NCBI RefSeq assembly: GCF_007595705.1 | Contig: NZ_NISY01000009.1 | Location: 124,001-188,000, forward strand | Direction: 5' to 3' | DNA length: 64,000 nucleotides | From: Streptomyces sp. SAJ15 | Lineage (GTDB): Bacteria > Actinomycetota > Actinomycetes > Streptomycetales > Streptomycetaceae | In this document: positions 43,238-51,520 of the stretch, piece after piece | Position numbering within the stretch: the stretch's first letter is position 1 | Layout: every line of letters begins with the position of its first letter | The notes under the pieces: generated by a model | What the model saw: the letters and a program-made list of their open reading frames with translations, nothing else | The model's database searches: none | What the model was told of the DNA's origin: nothing | Made by a program: the position numbers and the translations under genes

Positions 43238-43915
43238 TCAGTGGGCGGCGGGCTGCTCGGTGGGCTTCTCCTCGCCGCTCTGCTCGCCCTCCGGCTGGTG
43301 CTGCCGCACGGCGGGTTCCCGGACCAGGGTGTAGAAGACCGACCGCTTCTGCTTGCTGCGCTCCGCCTTGCCCTGGGCGACGAGCGACTCCAGGGTGTTG
43401 CGCACCACCGTGGCGTGCACCTTGCGTTCCGCGTGGCTCTCGGCCAGCGCGTTGGTGATTTCGGCGACCGACTGCGGTTCGACCCGTTCGGTCAGATGGG
43501 CGGTGACGAGTTCGCCCAGTGTGGCCCGGGGACCGTCGCTCGGGGAGCCGTTGGACCGCGCCCGGCCGGGATTCTTGGCGGAACGGGCCTTGGGGACCGC
43601 CGCCTTGACGCGCTTGCCCTTCGTCGCCGGCGCCTTCGCCTGCGCCGTCTTCGCCTGCGGCCCCTTCGCCTGCGGGGCCTTCGCCGCCCGCCCCTTGGCG
43701 GTGCCGGTCGGTCGGGACTTCGACGGCACCGGTGAACCACCCGTGAGGGTGCTCTGCATGCTCACCAACACGTCGTGGTCCCTCTGGAGCGCCCCCAGTT
43801 GGTCCTGGAGCGCGGCGATCTCCGCGCTGAGGCGCTCCCGTTCCTCCTCGTTGCGTGTGATGTCTGCGGCGACCTGGGCCGCGTACTGCTCCTTCAACGT
43901 GGTGGGTTCTGGCAC
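43238..43915 (-). CDS. Coiled-coil / basic linker / winged-helix DNA-binding protein
   Basis: The 225-residue product has three parts. Residues 1-55 form a coiled coil (EERERLSAEIAALQDQLGAL). Residues 65-120 are a lysine-alanine-rich linker with histone H1-like KAPQAK/AKAPATKGKR repeats. Residues 125-205 are a winged helix (ATLGELVTAHLTERVEPQSV, NTLESLVAQGKAERSKQKRS). The tail is acidic. The layout suggests a dimeric nucleoid-associated or regulatory DNA-binding protein. I know similar Streptomyces proteins only as hypothetical. Confidence 0.75.
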   Translation of the reverse strand: MPEPTTLKEQYAAQVAADITRNEEERERLSAEIAALQDQLGALQRDHDVLVSMQSTLTGGSPVPSKSRPTGTAKGRAAKAPQAKGPQAKTAQAKAPATKGKRVKAAVPKARSAKNPGRARSNGSPSDGPRATLGELVTAHLTERVEPQSVAEITNALAESHAERKVHATVVRNTLESLVAQGKAERSKQKRSVFYTLVREPAVRQHQPEGEQSGEEKPTEQPAAH

Positions 43916-44031
43916 GACGCCTCACCTTCCGGTTGCCGTTGTTGGTGCGGGATGTTACTCACACTCCGGATGCGCGGCGCAAGCAATGCGCGCAGCGGCG
44001 CCTGAATGGGGGGCTGGGGAAGACTGACGTG

Positions 44032-44688
44032 CTATCGCGGTGTGACGTCCCGGGTGATGAGGTGGACGAGGTCGCGTTCGGAGACCTCGCCGTGCTCCGA
44101 GGTGAAGACGAGGGCGGGGTGCCGGGGATCGGCGGGCTGGTCCAGGGTGATGACCGCGAGGGGCTCGTCGAAGTGGTCGCACGTCTGGGTGCACCGGGTG
44201 TACCGCTGGGTGAAGACCCGGGCGGGTCCCAGCGGGGTCCGCACCGTGCGGGCGGTCCTGTCCACCGCGGGTGGGATGTCGGCGACGGTCCGGTAGCGCG
44301 GGTGCTGCCCGTTGGCGGGGCTCAGATTGGCCTGTGCGTCGATCTCGCAGTCGGTGGGCACCGAGAACCAGGACAGGTGCGGGGTGTCCCCGTCCATGGC
44401 CCGCCAGGGGGCCTTGCGGCAGGCGGCCGGGGTGCCGGGTGCCGCCGGCGGGGAGAAGCCGTCCTCGATCCGGAAGCCGGCGGGCAGCGCGATACGGAAG
44501 CGCGGCATCCCGTCGCCCCCGACGTCGTGCGGGGTGCGGGGTTCGGGTGCCGAGGACGTCTCGGGCGCGCCGCCGCCGGTGTCGTCCCCGAGGCATCCGG
44601 AGAGCAGCACCACGCCCAGCGCCGCGAGGGCCGCCAGCCGCATCCGGGTGCCCGACCGACGTCGGGTCGTGTTCCGGTTCGCTCGCAT
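44032..44688 (-). CDS. Putative lipoprotein
   Basis: The 218-residue product has a basic, arginine-rich N region, a hydrophobic core (LAALAALGVVLLSGC) and a lipobox with C32 as the lipidated residue. A T/S/G/P-rich spacer follows. The mature domain has four cysteines (for example CRKAPW, CEIDAQ, RCTQTCDHF) and ends at DLVHLITRDV. No family is recognised. The two-basic-residue run RRR before the hydrophobic core could allow Tat export. ATG 44688 has GGGTGGGA upstream; 44643 is an alternative. Confidence 0.75.
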   Translation of the reverse strand: MRANRNTTRRRSGTRMRLAALAALGVVLLSGCLGDDTGGGAPETSSAPEPRTPHDVGGDGMPRFRIALPAGFRIEDGFSPPAAPGTPAACRKAPWRAMDGDTPHLSWFSVPTDCEIDAQANLSPANGQHPRYRTVADIPPAVDRTARTVRTPLGPARVFTQRYTRCTQTCDHFDEPLAVITLDQPADPRHPALVFTSEHGEVSERDLVHLITRDVTPR

Positions 44689-44870
44689 CCGTGGTTCCCA
44701 CCCGTCCACTCGTGTGACCACTCAGGTGACCACCGTTCGCTGTGATCACTTGTTCGCGGGCAAGGGACGTCGGGGCGCCGCGTTCGGTTCCGCGCGGGAC
44801 GCGCCCCCGGGGGTGCCGTGGCGGGGTGCCCGGCCCGCGGAGAGGGCCGCTCGCGCGGCGCGGGGACACG

Positions 44871-44907
44871 ACGATGCCACCGGTCCCTCGGGGACCGGTG
44901 GCATCGT
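44871..44907 (-). terminator. 17-bp perfect-stem terminator
   Basis: ACGATGCCACCGGTCCC (44871-44887) and its exact complement (44891-44907) are joined by a three-base loop. It lies 50 bases past the stop of the leftward hydrolase gene. There is no U-run, as is common in Streptomyces. Confidence 0.85.
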
Positions 44908-44957
44908 TGGTCAGCCGTGCCGGGCGCGTCCGGTGTTCGGGGACGGGCCGGGGCGCG

Positions 44958-47741
44958 TCACTTCGCGTTCCGCACCGTGCCGGTCACCTCGACGCCCGGG
45001 TGCGTCTCCCAGTGCTCGTCGAAGGTGAACAGCCGCAGCCGCAGCGACTCGTCCTTCTCGGCCAGCTTGTCCTTGACGGTGGGTACGGACACCACGGTGC
45101 TCAGCTTGCCGGCGGGGAGGGACATCCGCAGGGACGGGTCGTCGCCCGCCTTGGACAGCGGCCGGGCCGGGTTGGGCTTCTGGTCGAGGGCCGTCTCCAG
45201 CCAGGTCTTGTCGACGTCCACGGTGGACAGCTCGGTGCCGCCCTTGACCGGCAGGACGCTGAACCCGCCCTCGATCTCCAGGTCGGCGGCCTGGGACAGC
45301 TTCACCCGCCAGCTCAGCTTCTGCCCCTCGGTGACGCGGTCCGCGACGGGCTCCACCGTGATCTTGGGCATGGGGTCGTCGTTCTGGACGGTCAGCCCGC
45401 CCGCGTAGGAGCCGACCACGGCGCCCCGCACCGCCTTGGCGAAGACGTTGTGCGTGACCTCGGAGCCGTAGCGGGTGTTGCCCGGCACGGTGATCGGCAC
45501 GTCGACGTCGTGGCTGCCGGCCTTGACCGTCACGACGCGGGAGGTGGCCTTGCCGGTCTTCGCGTCGATGACGGACAGTCGGATCGTGCCGCTGCCCTTG
45601 CCGGAGACACGGACCGGGATCCGGTGGGTCTGGGTCCCGGAGTCGCCCTCCTCGACCTTCAGTCGGCCGAGGTCGACGCGCGGCAGCGCGGCCGGGCGCA
45701 CGGCGGGGGTGCCGGGGCGCCAGCCCCAGGCGTCCATCAGCCACGCCTTCCCCTTGCCGCCGCGCGCGGTCAGCTCAAGGGCCTTGACCTGCTTCAGGTC
45801 CAGCTTGGCGCGGACCGCGGCCGTCAGCGGGACCCGGACCTCGCGCGCCCAGTAGGACGCGGTCCGGTCGGTGCCGGGCAGGCCGTCGACGCGTGCCTTG
45901 CCCAGCTTCGCCCGTCGGCCCGAGGCGTCGGTGATCGCGACGTCCAGCTCGGTGCCGCCGGTGTTGGGCGGCACGATCACCCGCAGGGCGAGGGACTCGG
46001 CGCCCTTCACGGAGACCGGGCGGTTCGGGGTGACCCGCGTCGTGGAGCCCGCCTTCGGCCAGCCCATGGCGATCGCGTGGCGGCCCGGCTCGGGCGACAT
46101 CGCCCAGCCGGCGAAGTGCGGCGACGCGCCCTTCGTGGTCGGCGGCAGGCAGGCCGCCGGCGAGTGGTCCACCTGCAGGCACATCTTGCCGCCGGTGACG
46201 GAGGCGGCGGAGGGGTCCGGCACGACCAGGGGCGTGCGGTTCGCGCCGACAGCGTGGGTGTACACCCGCGCGGGATCGGCCGAGGGCGCGCGCAGGTTGG
46301 AGCCGTCCAGCAGCGGGCGCACCTTGTCGTCGCCCGCGACGAACAGCCGGGCCGCGGCGGCGATGTAGGTGGAACCGGCCTTCTGCTGCTGCTTGGCGGT
46401 CAGTCGGGTCTTCTTGCCCGCGGAGCACAGCGAGTCCGGCTTGTCACCGGGCCAGAAGTCGTCGTCCGCGGGCGCCTGCGCCTGCCCCGGGGTCCACTCG
46501 GTGTTGAAGTAGTTGTGGTTGGCGCCGACCATGTAGACCGAGCTGTGCAGGGCGGTGCCGCTGCTGACGCCGCGCGTGCCGTCGGCGAAGATCTGGCCCT
46601 GGAGGTCGGAGACGTCACCGTCGCAGCCCGGCAGGATGGTCATGGAGGGCACGTCGGGGACGGGGTTCTGGCCGAAGATGGTGGGCCCGATCAGGACGGT
46701 GCCGCGGACCTTCCAGCGCACCGGGCCCTTGTACCCGTCCTCGCCGGCGGGCGGCTGGGCGAGGCTGTCCAGCGCCGCCCGGTTGACGCCCTCGCCGCCG
46801 CGGGAGTGTCCGACGAGCAGCACCCGGTCCATGTCGGCCGGTGCCACCTTGCGGACGACGGCCGGGGCCTTGGAGCGGTCGGCCGCCCACTCGGCCCAGT
46901 CGCCGAGGTGCTGCCGCACCAGGGACGAGCGGGCCTGTGCGCCGCCGTCCTCGGCGTTGTCGTCCTGCCCGTTGACGCCGTTGGCGGAGATGGACACCGT
47001 CACATAGCCCTGGGACGCCAGGAGCTTCTGGTCGTGCAGGTAGCCGCGGTAGCTGGGCACCGACTTCATGCCGGTCCTACAGGGCCACCCGCCCTCGATC
47101 TCGCCCTTGGCGTTGTAGCAGGTGTAGTGGCGGCCGTGCAGGAACAGCGCGACCGGCCGGCGGCCGGGGGCGTCGACGGGGCCGACCACCGTGGCGCGCA
47201 TCTCCACCGGGGCGGGGAAGCCGGGGAGTCGTACGGACTTCAGTCCGTACTCGCCGCTGGCGGTGCGGTACTTGCCCGGCTTGCCGGGGTCGACCTTGTT
47301 CGCCGGCAGCGGGGCCGCGGGAGCGGCGGGCGCGATCGGGCGCGGACCGCCGGGGGCCGCGTCGGTGGCGGCCGCGTCGAGACGGCGCCCTCCGGCGAGA
47401 ACCTGAAGCTCCGTCATGGACCCGGCGGGGGCCTCGGTGAGCGGCAGCCGGAAGGTGCGCCCGTCCTTGTCCGCCGTCGGTCGGCCGAGGAGCTTGTCCC
47501 CGGCGTAGAACTCGACACGGGCGTCGCCCATGGGCACCCGGTCGGACGAGCGCCACACCAACTGCTTGTCGGCGCCGCTGCCGGTGAGCCGCCAGCCCTC
47601 CGGGAGCCTGTCGTCGGAGTGGGCCTGGGGGGTGGACGATATGGGCTCGGCCGATGGCTGCGCGTACGCGAGCACCGGCAAACCCACGGCCAGCGCGAGT
47701 GCCGCCGTACCGGCGGTCACCAAGCGCGGGACACGGATCAC
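44958..47741 (-). CDS. Large secreted alpha/beta hydrolase with C-terminal Calx-beta-like domain
   Basis: The 927-residue product starts with GTG after AAGGAG and carries a signal peptide (residues 1-28, cut near AYAQP). Residues 150-500 form an alpha/beta-hydrolase fold: GRRPVALFLHGRHYTCYN, nucleophile elbow VLLVGHSRGGEGVNRAA, acid candidates around PGCDGDVSDLQG, and His in MVGANHNYFNTEW. The C-terminal quarter has Calx-beta-like strands with EGDSGTQTHRIPV and VTEGQKLSWRVKLSQ. The fold points to an extracellular esterase or dienelactone-hydrolase-like enzyme. A strong terminator follows. Its gene is upstream of, and in line with, the lipoprotein gene. Confidence 0.8.
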   Translation of the reverse strand: MIRVPRLVTAGTAALALAVGLPVLAYAQPSAEPISSTPQAHSDDRLPEGWRLTGSGADKQLVWRSSDRVPMGDARVEFYAGDKLLGRPTADKDGRTFRLPLTEAPAGSMTELQVLAGGRRLDAAATDAAPGGPRPIAPAAPAAPLPANKVDPGKPGKYRTASGEYGLKSVRLPGFPAPVEMRATVVGPVDAPGRRPVALFLHGRHYTCYNAKGEIEGGWPCRTGMKSVPSYRGYLHDQKLLASQGYVTVSISANGVNGQDDNAEDGGAQARSSLVRQHLGDWAEWAADRSKAPAVVRKVAPADMDRVLLVGHSRGGEGVNRAALDSLAQPPAGEDGYKGPVRWKVRGTVLIGPTIFGQNPVPDVPSMTILPGCDGDVSDLQGQIFADGTRGVSSGTALHSSVYMVGANHNYFNTEWTPGQAQAPADDDFWPGDKPDSLCSAGKKTRLTAKQQQKAGSTYIAAAARLFVAGDDKVRPLLDGSNLRAPSADPARVYTHAVGANRTPLVVPDPSAASVTGGKMCLQVDHSPAACLPPTTKGASPHFAGWAMSPEPGRHAIAMGWPKAGSTTRVTPNRPVSVKGAESLALRVIVPPNTGGTELDVAITDASGRRAKLGKARVDGLPGTDRTASYWAREVRVPLTAAVRAKLDLKQVKALELTARGGKGKAWLMDAWGWRPGTPAVRPAALPRVDLGRLKVEEGDSGTQTHRIPVRVSGKGSGTIRLSVIDAKTGKATSRVVTVKAGSHDVDVPITVPGNTRYGSEVTHNVFAKAVRGAVVGSYAGGLTVQNDDPMPKITVEPVADRVTEGQKLSWRVKLSQAADLEIEGGFSVLPVKGGTELSTVDVDKTWLETALDQKPNPARPLSKAGDDPSLRMSLPAGKLSTVVSVPTVKDKLAEKDESLRLRLFTFDEHWETHPGVEVTGTVRNAK

Positions 47742-47981
47742 AGTCGTTCTCCTTGCTTTCTGCCTTGCTCAGGCACCCCAGAGATCCCTGGGGGCTCCCC
47801 CGCGTCCCCGATGACGGGGAACGAACGCCAGAGGTTGCCTCAATTCGGGCGCGATTTTTCTCATGTTGAGCAGGAAGAGACTTCCGGAGTCGATATCGGT
47901 CAGGAGGGCCACGGCGTCGGGCCGGCACACTCTGGACGCACGGGGTCCGGCGACACACACACGGGGCGCACGGACACGGTG

Positions 47982-48026
47982 CACACGGACGTCGGGCACA
48001 CGGACGTCGGGCACACCGACTCAGGA
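47982..48026. repeat. 15-bp tandem repeat at the ABC-F gene end
   Basis: CACACGGACGTCGGG is repeated exactly at 47982-47996 and 47997-48011, with a degenerate third copy at 48012-48026 that overlaps the stop codon of the ABC-F gene. The rest of the gap 47742-47981 holds a CCCCAG/CTGGGG hairpin near 47775-47792 and presumably the hydrolase promoter. Confidence 0.55.
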
Positions 48027-49658
48027 CACGGACTCCGGGCATGCGGACGCCGAGCGCATGGACTCGGGAGGGGCGAGCTCCAGCCGCTGACCGCTGAAGG
48101 CGGCGCGCAGCCGCCGGTCGTGGGTGACCAGCACCACCGTGCCCGGGTAGCGCGCCAGGGCGGCCTCCACCTCCTCCACCAACGCCGGGGCGAGGTGGTT
48201 GGTCGGCTCGTCCAACAACAGCAGGTCCAGCGGCAGGGCCACCAGCCGGGCCAGTTCCACCTTGCGGCGCTGGCCGGCCGAGAGGGTGCGGACGGGTCGG
48301 GCCAGGTCCGCGGGGGTGAGCAGGCCCAGGGCCACGACCTGTTCGGCGTACGTCTCTCCGTACGCCTCCACGACGGACCGTCGCTCCGCCCAGCCCCGGT
48401 CGTCCTGACGCAACAGGCCGACCCGGCGCGGGGCGCTCACCGTCCCGGAGTCGGGGGCGAGTTCGCCGGCCAACACCCGCAGCAGGGTGGACTTGCCGGC
48501 GCCGTTGGGGCCGGTGACGAGCAGCCGTCGTCCCGGCTCGACGCGGAGGCGGTCGAGCGCCAGCCGGCCGGAGACCCGCACCCCCGCCAGCTCCACCGCC
48601 GTGTCGGTCCCGGCGGCCGCGAACCGACCCTGGAAGCGCAGCGGACGTGGGGGCGGCGGAACCGGGTTCTCGGTGAGGCGCTGGAGGCGTTCCCGGGCGT
48701 TGCGGACGCGGCTCATCGCGCCGTGCGCCCGCGAGCGAGCCCGGAAGGCCCCGGCCCCGCTGAAGGCGGCGGGCGCCTTGCGCGGAATCTCGGCCAGCCG
48801 CCCGATGGCGCCGTCCGCGAGCCGCTCCGCGCGGGCCGTCTCGGCCTGCCACTCCTCGTACTCCCGCGCCCAGCGGGCCCGGGCCGCCGCCTTGGCCGTG
48901 AGGTATCCGGCGTAGCCGTTCCCATAGCGGTGGACGGTGCGCAGATCGCCGTCGACCTCCAGGACGGCGGTGGTGATCCGGTCCAGGAAGGCCCGGTCGT
49001 GCGTGACGGCCACCACCGTGCCGCGGTGGGTCCGCAGGCGCTCCTCCAGCCAGGCCACGGCCTCGTCGTCGAGGTCGTTGGTCGGCTCGTCCAGCAACAG
49101 CAGTTCGGGGTCGGCGGCCAGGGTGGCCGCGAGCGCCAGCCGGGAGCGCTGTCCGCCGGAGAGCGTGCCCAGCGGTCGGTCGAGTTCGAGGGCGCGGCGT
49201 TCGCCGAGCCGGTGCAGGAGGGTCCGCACGCCGCGGTCGGCGTCGCGGCCGCCGCGCGCCTCGTACGCGGCGACGAGCGCCCCGTACGCGTGGATCTCCG
49301 CCGCCCCGGCCAGGTGCAGTCGGCTCTCGGCCGCCCGGATCCGGCGCTCCATCGCGCGGAGTTCGGCCAGCGCGAGATCGATCGCGTCCCGGACCAGGGC
49401 GGTGCCGGGGAGGTCCAGGGTCTGGGCGAGGTGGCCCAGGCCGCCGGGGGCGCGGACGGTGACCGTGCCGTTGTCCGGAAGCTCGCGACCGGCCAGGAGC
49501 CGGAGCAGCGTCGACTTGCCGGAGCCGTTGTCACCGACCACGCCGACCCGTTCGCCGGGCCGCACGCCGCAGGTGACGCGATCGAGGACGACACGGTCGT
49601 CGTATCGCTTGGTGACGTCGGTCAGAACGATCTGGGTATCGGCAGGGGCAGTGCGCAA
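48021..49658 (-). CDS. ABC-F ribosome-protection ATPase (antibiotic-resistance type)
   Basis: The 545-residue protein has two nucleotide-binding domains and no membrane helices. NBD1 has Walker A GDNGSGKST, signature LSGGQRSRLALA and LLLLDEPTNDLD. NBD2 has GPNGAGKST, LSAGQRRKVELA and LLLLDEPTNHL. A helical interdomain linker rich in R/A/E lies between (about 235-310). Size and architecture match TlrC/OleB-type ABC-F factors that dislodge macrolides, lincosamides or streptogramins from ribosomes. TTG 49658 was chosen because AAGGAG lies seven bases upstream and the first strand begins at once. The drug class cannot be read from sequence alone. Confidence 0.88.
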   Translation of the reverse strand: MRTAPADTQIVLTDVTKRYDDRVVLDRVTCGVRPGERVGVVGDNGSGKSTLLRLLAGRELPDNGTVTVRAPGGLGHLAQTLDLPGTALVRDAIDLALAELRAMERRIRAAESRLHLAGAAEIHAYGALVAAYEARGGRDADRGVRTLLHRLGERRALELDRPLGTLSGGQRSRLALAATLAADPELLLLDEPTNDLDDEAVAWLEERLRTHRGTVVAVTHDRAFLDRITTAVLEVDGDLRTVHRYGNGYAGYLTAKAAARARWAREYEEWQAETARAERLADGAIGRLAEIPRKAPAAFSGAGAFRARSRAHGAMSRVRNARERLQRLTENPVPPPPRPLRFQGRFAAAGTDTAVELAGVRVSGRLALDRLRVEPGRRLLVTGPNGAGKSTLLRVLAGELAPDSGTVSAPRRVGLLRQDDRGWAERRSVVEAYGETYAEQVVALGLLTPADLARPVRTLSAGQRRKVELARLVALPLDLLLLDEPTNHLAPALVEEVEAALARYPGTVVLVTHDRRLRAAFSGQRLELAPPESMRSASACPESVS

Positions 49659-49689
49659 GAGCGCGCTCCTTCGCTGGGAAACGGGGAAA

Positions 49690-49758
49690 GTGAGTGAGAC
49701 GATACGATCCGTCTCGTTCACGAGCGGCAACACTACCTCGCACCCGAGCCTCACGCAA
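49690..49758 (-). promoter_or_regulatory. ABC-F promoter with downstream operator dyad
   Basis: On the minus strand TTGCGT (49753-49758) and TAGTGT (49730-49735) with a 17-base spacer form the promoter. Just downstream, GTGAGTGAGACG (49690-49701) faces CGTCTCGTTCAC (49710-49721), 10 of 12 pairs, with an 8-base centre. Its GAGACG/CGTCTC core is typical of TetR operators. A further GACGTCTCGTCTC stretch lies upstream of -35. No TetR gene is nearby. Confidence 0.6.
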
Positions 49759-49883
49759 GACGTCTCGTCTCGCCACCGCCCGCCGACACGGACCTGTTCA
49801 TCAGATCATCGACTCCATAAGGTTGTTGATCATCAGTCAGTGAAGCGGCGGCCACGCGGCCGCCGTGCTCGGGGGTTTCTTCT

Positions 49884-51134
49884 GTGTCGCTACGCTTCCT
49901 GCCGCCCGCCGGCGCGCCGCGCGTCCTCGCCGCGGCGCAGCTGGCCAACTCCATCGGCGACGGCGCCTTCTATGTGTGCTCGGCGCTCTACTTCACCCGC
50001 GTGGTCGGCCTCTCGGCCACCCAGATCGGCCTCGGTCTGACCCTGGCGTGGGCGGTCGGCTCCGTGGCGGGGGTACCGCTGGGCGCGCTCGCCGACCGCC
50101 GGGGGCCGCGCGGAACGGCGGTGCTGTTCGCGCTCGCCACCAGCGCCTCCGTCGCCTCGTTCCTCTTCATCCGGTCCTTCGTGCCGTTCCTCGTCGCCGT
50201 CTGTCTGTACGCCACCGCGCAGTGCGGTCTGGCCGCGGCCCGTCAGGCGCTGCTCGCCGGGCTCGTGGAACGCTCGGCCCGCACCGGCGCCCTCGCCCAC
50301 CTCCAGTCGACGCTCAACGCCGGGTTGGCCGTCGGCGCGGCCCTGGGCGGTCTGGCCCTGCACGAGGGCACCCGGCGGGCCTATCTCGCGGTCTTCGCCC
50401 TGGACGCGGTGGCCTTCCTGCTCTGTGCGGCGGTGCTGCTCCGGCTGCCGGCCGTCGCCCCGGTCCCGACCCGGACGGGCGGCGAGCCGCTGTTCGCGGT
50501 GGTGCGGGACCGCCCGTACGCCACGCTGACCGTCCTCAACGCCGTCCTGTTGCTGCGGATGCCGCTGCTCAGCCTGGGTATCCCGCTGTGGATCGTGGAA
50601 CGTACCGAGGCGCCGAGCTGGCTGGTCTCGGCGCTGTTCATCCTCAACACCCTCGGCGTGATGCTCTTCCAGGTCCGGACCGCCCAGGCGGTGACCGACC
50701 TGGGCACCGCCTCCCGGGCCGTGTGGCGGTCCAGCCTGATCATGCTGGTGTCGTGTGGCGTCTTCGCGCTGACCGCCGCGGAGATGCCGGTGTGGGCGGT
50801 TGCCGTGGTGCTGGTCGCGGCCGCGGTACTCCAACTCGTGGCCGAGATGCTCCAGTCGGCCGGCTCCTGGCAGATCAGCTTCGACCTGGCGCCGGCTCAC
50901 CAGGTCGGCCAGTACCAGGGCTTCTTCGGCACGGGCGTCCCGGTGGCGCGCACCCTGGGCCCACTGCTCCTCACCACGCTCCTGGTGGCCTGGGGTGTCG
51001 CGGGCTGGCTGCTGCTCGGGGCGCTCTTCCTGGCGGCCGGGCTGGCGACGGGGCCCGTGGTGCGCTGGGCGGAGCGGGACCACGCGCGGCGCGGCGGTCC
51101 GGTGACGGCCGCGGCGGAGTCCCCGTCACGGTAG
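49884..51134 (+). CDS. MFS transporter (putative multidrug exporter)
   Basis: The 416-residue protein has about 12 membrane helices and the MFS loop motif GVPLGALADRRGPRGTAVLF between helices 2 and 3. A central cytoplasmic loop carries RTGGEPLFAVVRDRPYATL. No extra domains are visible. It should exchange drugs or metabolites for protons. The GTG start at 49884 has GGGGG upstream. It is divergent from the ABC-F gene; the 225-base gap holds the ABC-F promoter dyad and may control both. Confidence 0.82.
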   Translation: MSLRFLPPAGAPRVLAAAQLANSIGDGAFYVCSALYFTRVVGLSATQIGLGLTLAWAVGSVAGVPLGALADRRGPRGTAVLFALATSASVASFLFIRSFVPFLVAVCLYATAQCGLAAARQALLAGLVERSARTGALAHLQSTLNAGLAVGAALGGLALHEGTRRAYLAVFALDAVAFLLCAAVLLRLPAVAPVPTRTGGEPLFAVVRDRPYATLTVLNAVLLLRMPLLSLGIPLWIVERTEAPSWLVSALFILNTLGVMLFQVRTAQAVTDLGTASRAVWRSSLIMLVSCGVFALTAAEMPVWAVAVVLVAAAVLQLVAEMLQSAGSWQISFDLAPAHQVGQYQGFFGTGVPVARTLGPLLLTTLLVAWGVAGWLLLGALFLAAGLATGPVVRWAERDHARRGGPVTAAAESPSR

Positions 51135-51153
51135 GCAGCGTCGTGGGGGCTCA

Positions 51154-51369
51154 CTACGGCTCCTCCGCCCACGTCTCCGGGCCGCCTCCCCGCCACTCCA
51201 CACACCTCGGGTCGGTCAGGTCCAGGTCCTCCGCGCCCGTCCTCCCGGCGGCGGCCGCGAAGGCGGCGACATCGGAGGGGCGTTGGGCCACCCCGACGTC
51301 GCTTCCCTCGTAGCGCACCCGGCGCCGCCCGTTCTCGTCGGGTGGGTAGACGACCAGTTTGGCGGACAT
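51154..51369 (-). CDS. Small hypothetical protein
   Basis: The 71-residue product begins SAKLVVYPPDENGRRRVRYE and ends WRGGGPETWAEEP. It has two predicted strands followed by a helix and an acidic tail, without signal or membrane segment. GGAGG lies eight bases before the ATG at 51369. It is convergent with the upstream MFS gene. No function is suggested. Confidence 0.65.
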   Translation of the reverse strand: MSAKLVVYPPDENGRRRVRYEGSDVGVAQRPSDVAAFAAAAGRTGAEDLDLTDPRCVEWRGGGPETWAEEP

Positions 51370-51520
51370 GAGGCCAGCCTCCACCCCGCTCCCGCCGCCG
51401 GCACCCCGCCACACCCGTACGGGTGGCCCGGTGCCGTGGGCCGACGCCCGGCGGGAGTGGTACCCGGGTGCGCGGGCGATCCGGACGGGCTCCGTGTCGC
51501 GGCCGCGCGTCAGCGCGTCT

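Noticed and set aside
44742..49697. A 1651-residue open frame antisense to the lipoprotein-hydrolase-ABC-F region
   Set aside because: It lies opposite well-supported genes and its translation is compositionally biased toward G/R/A without domains.
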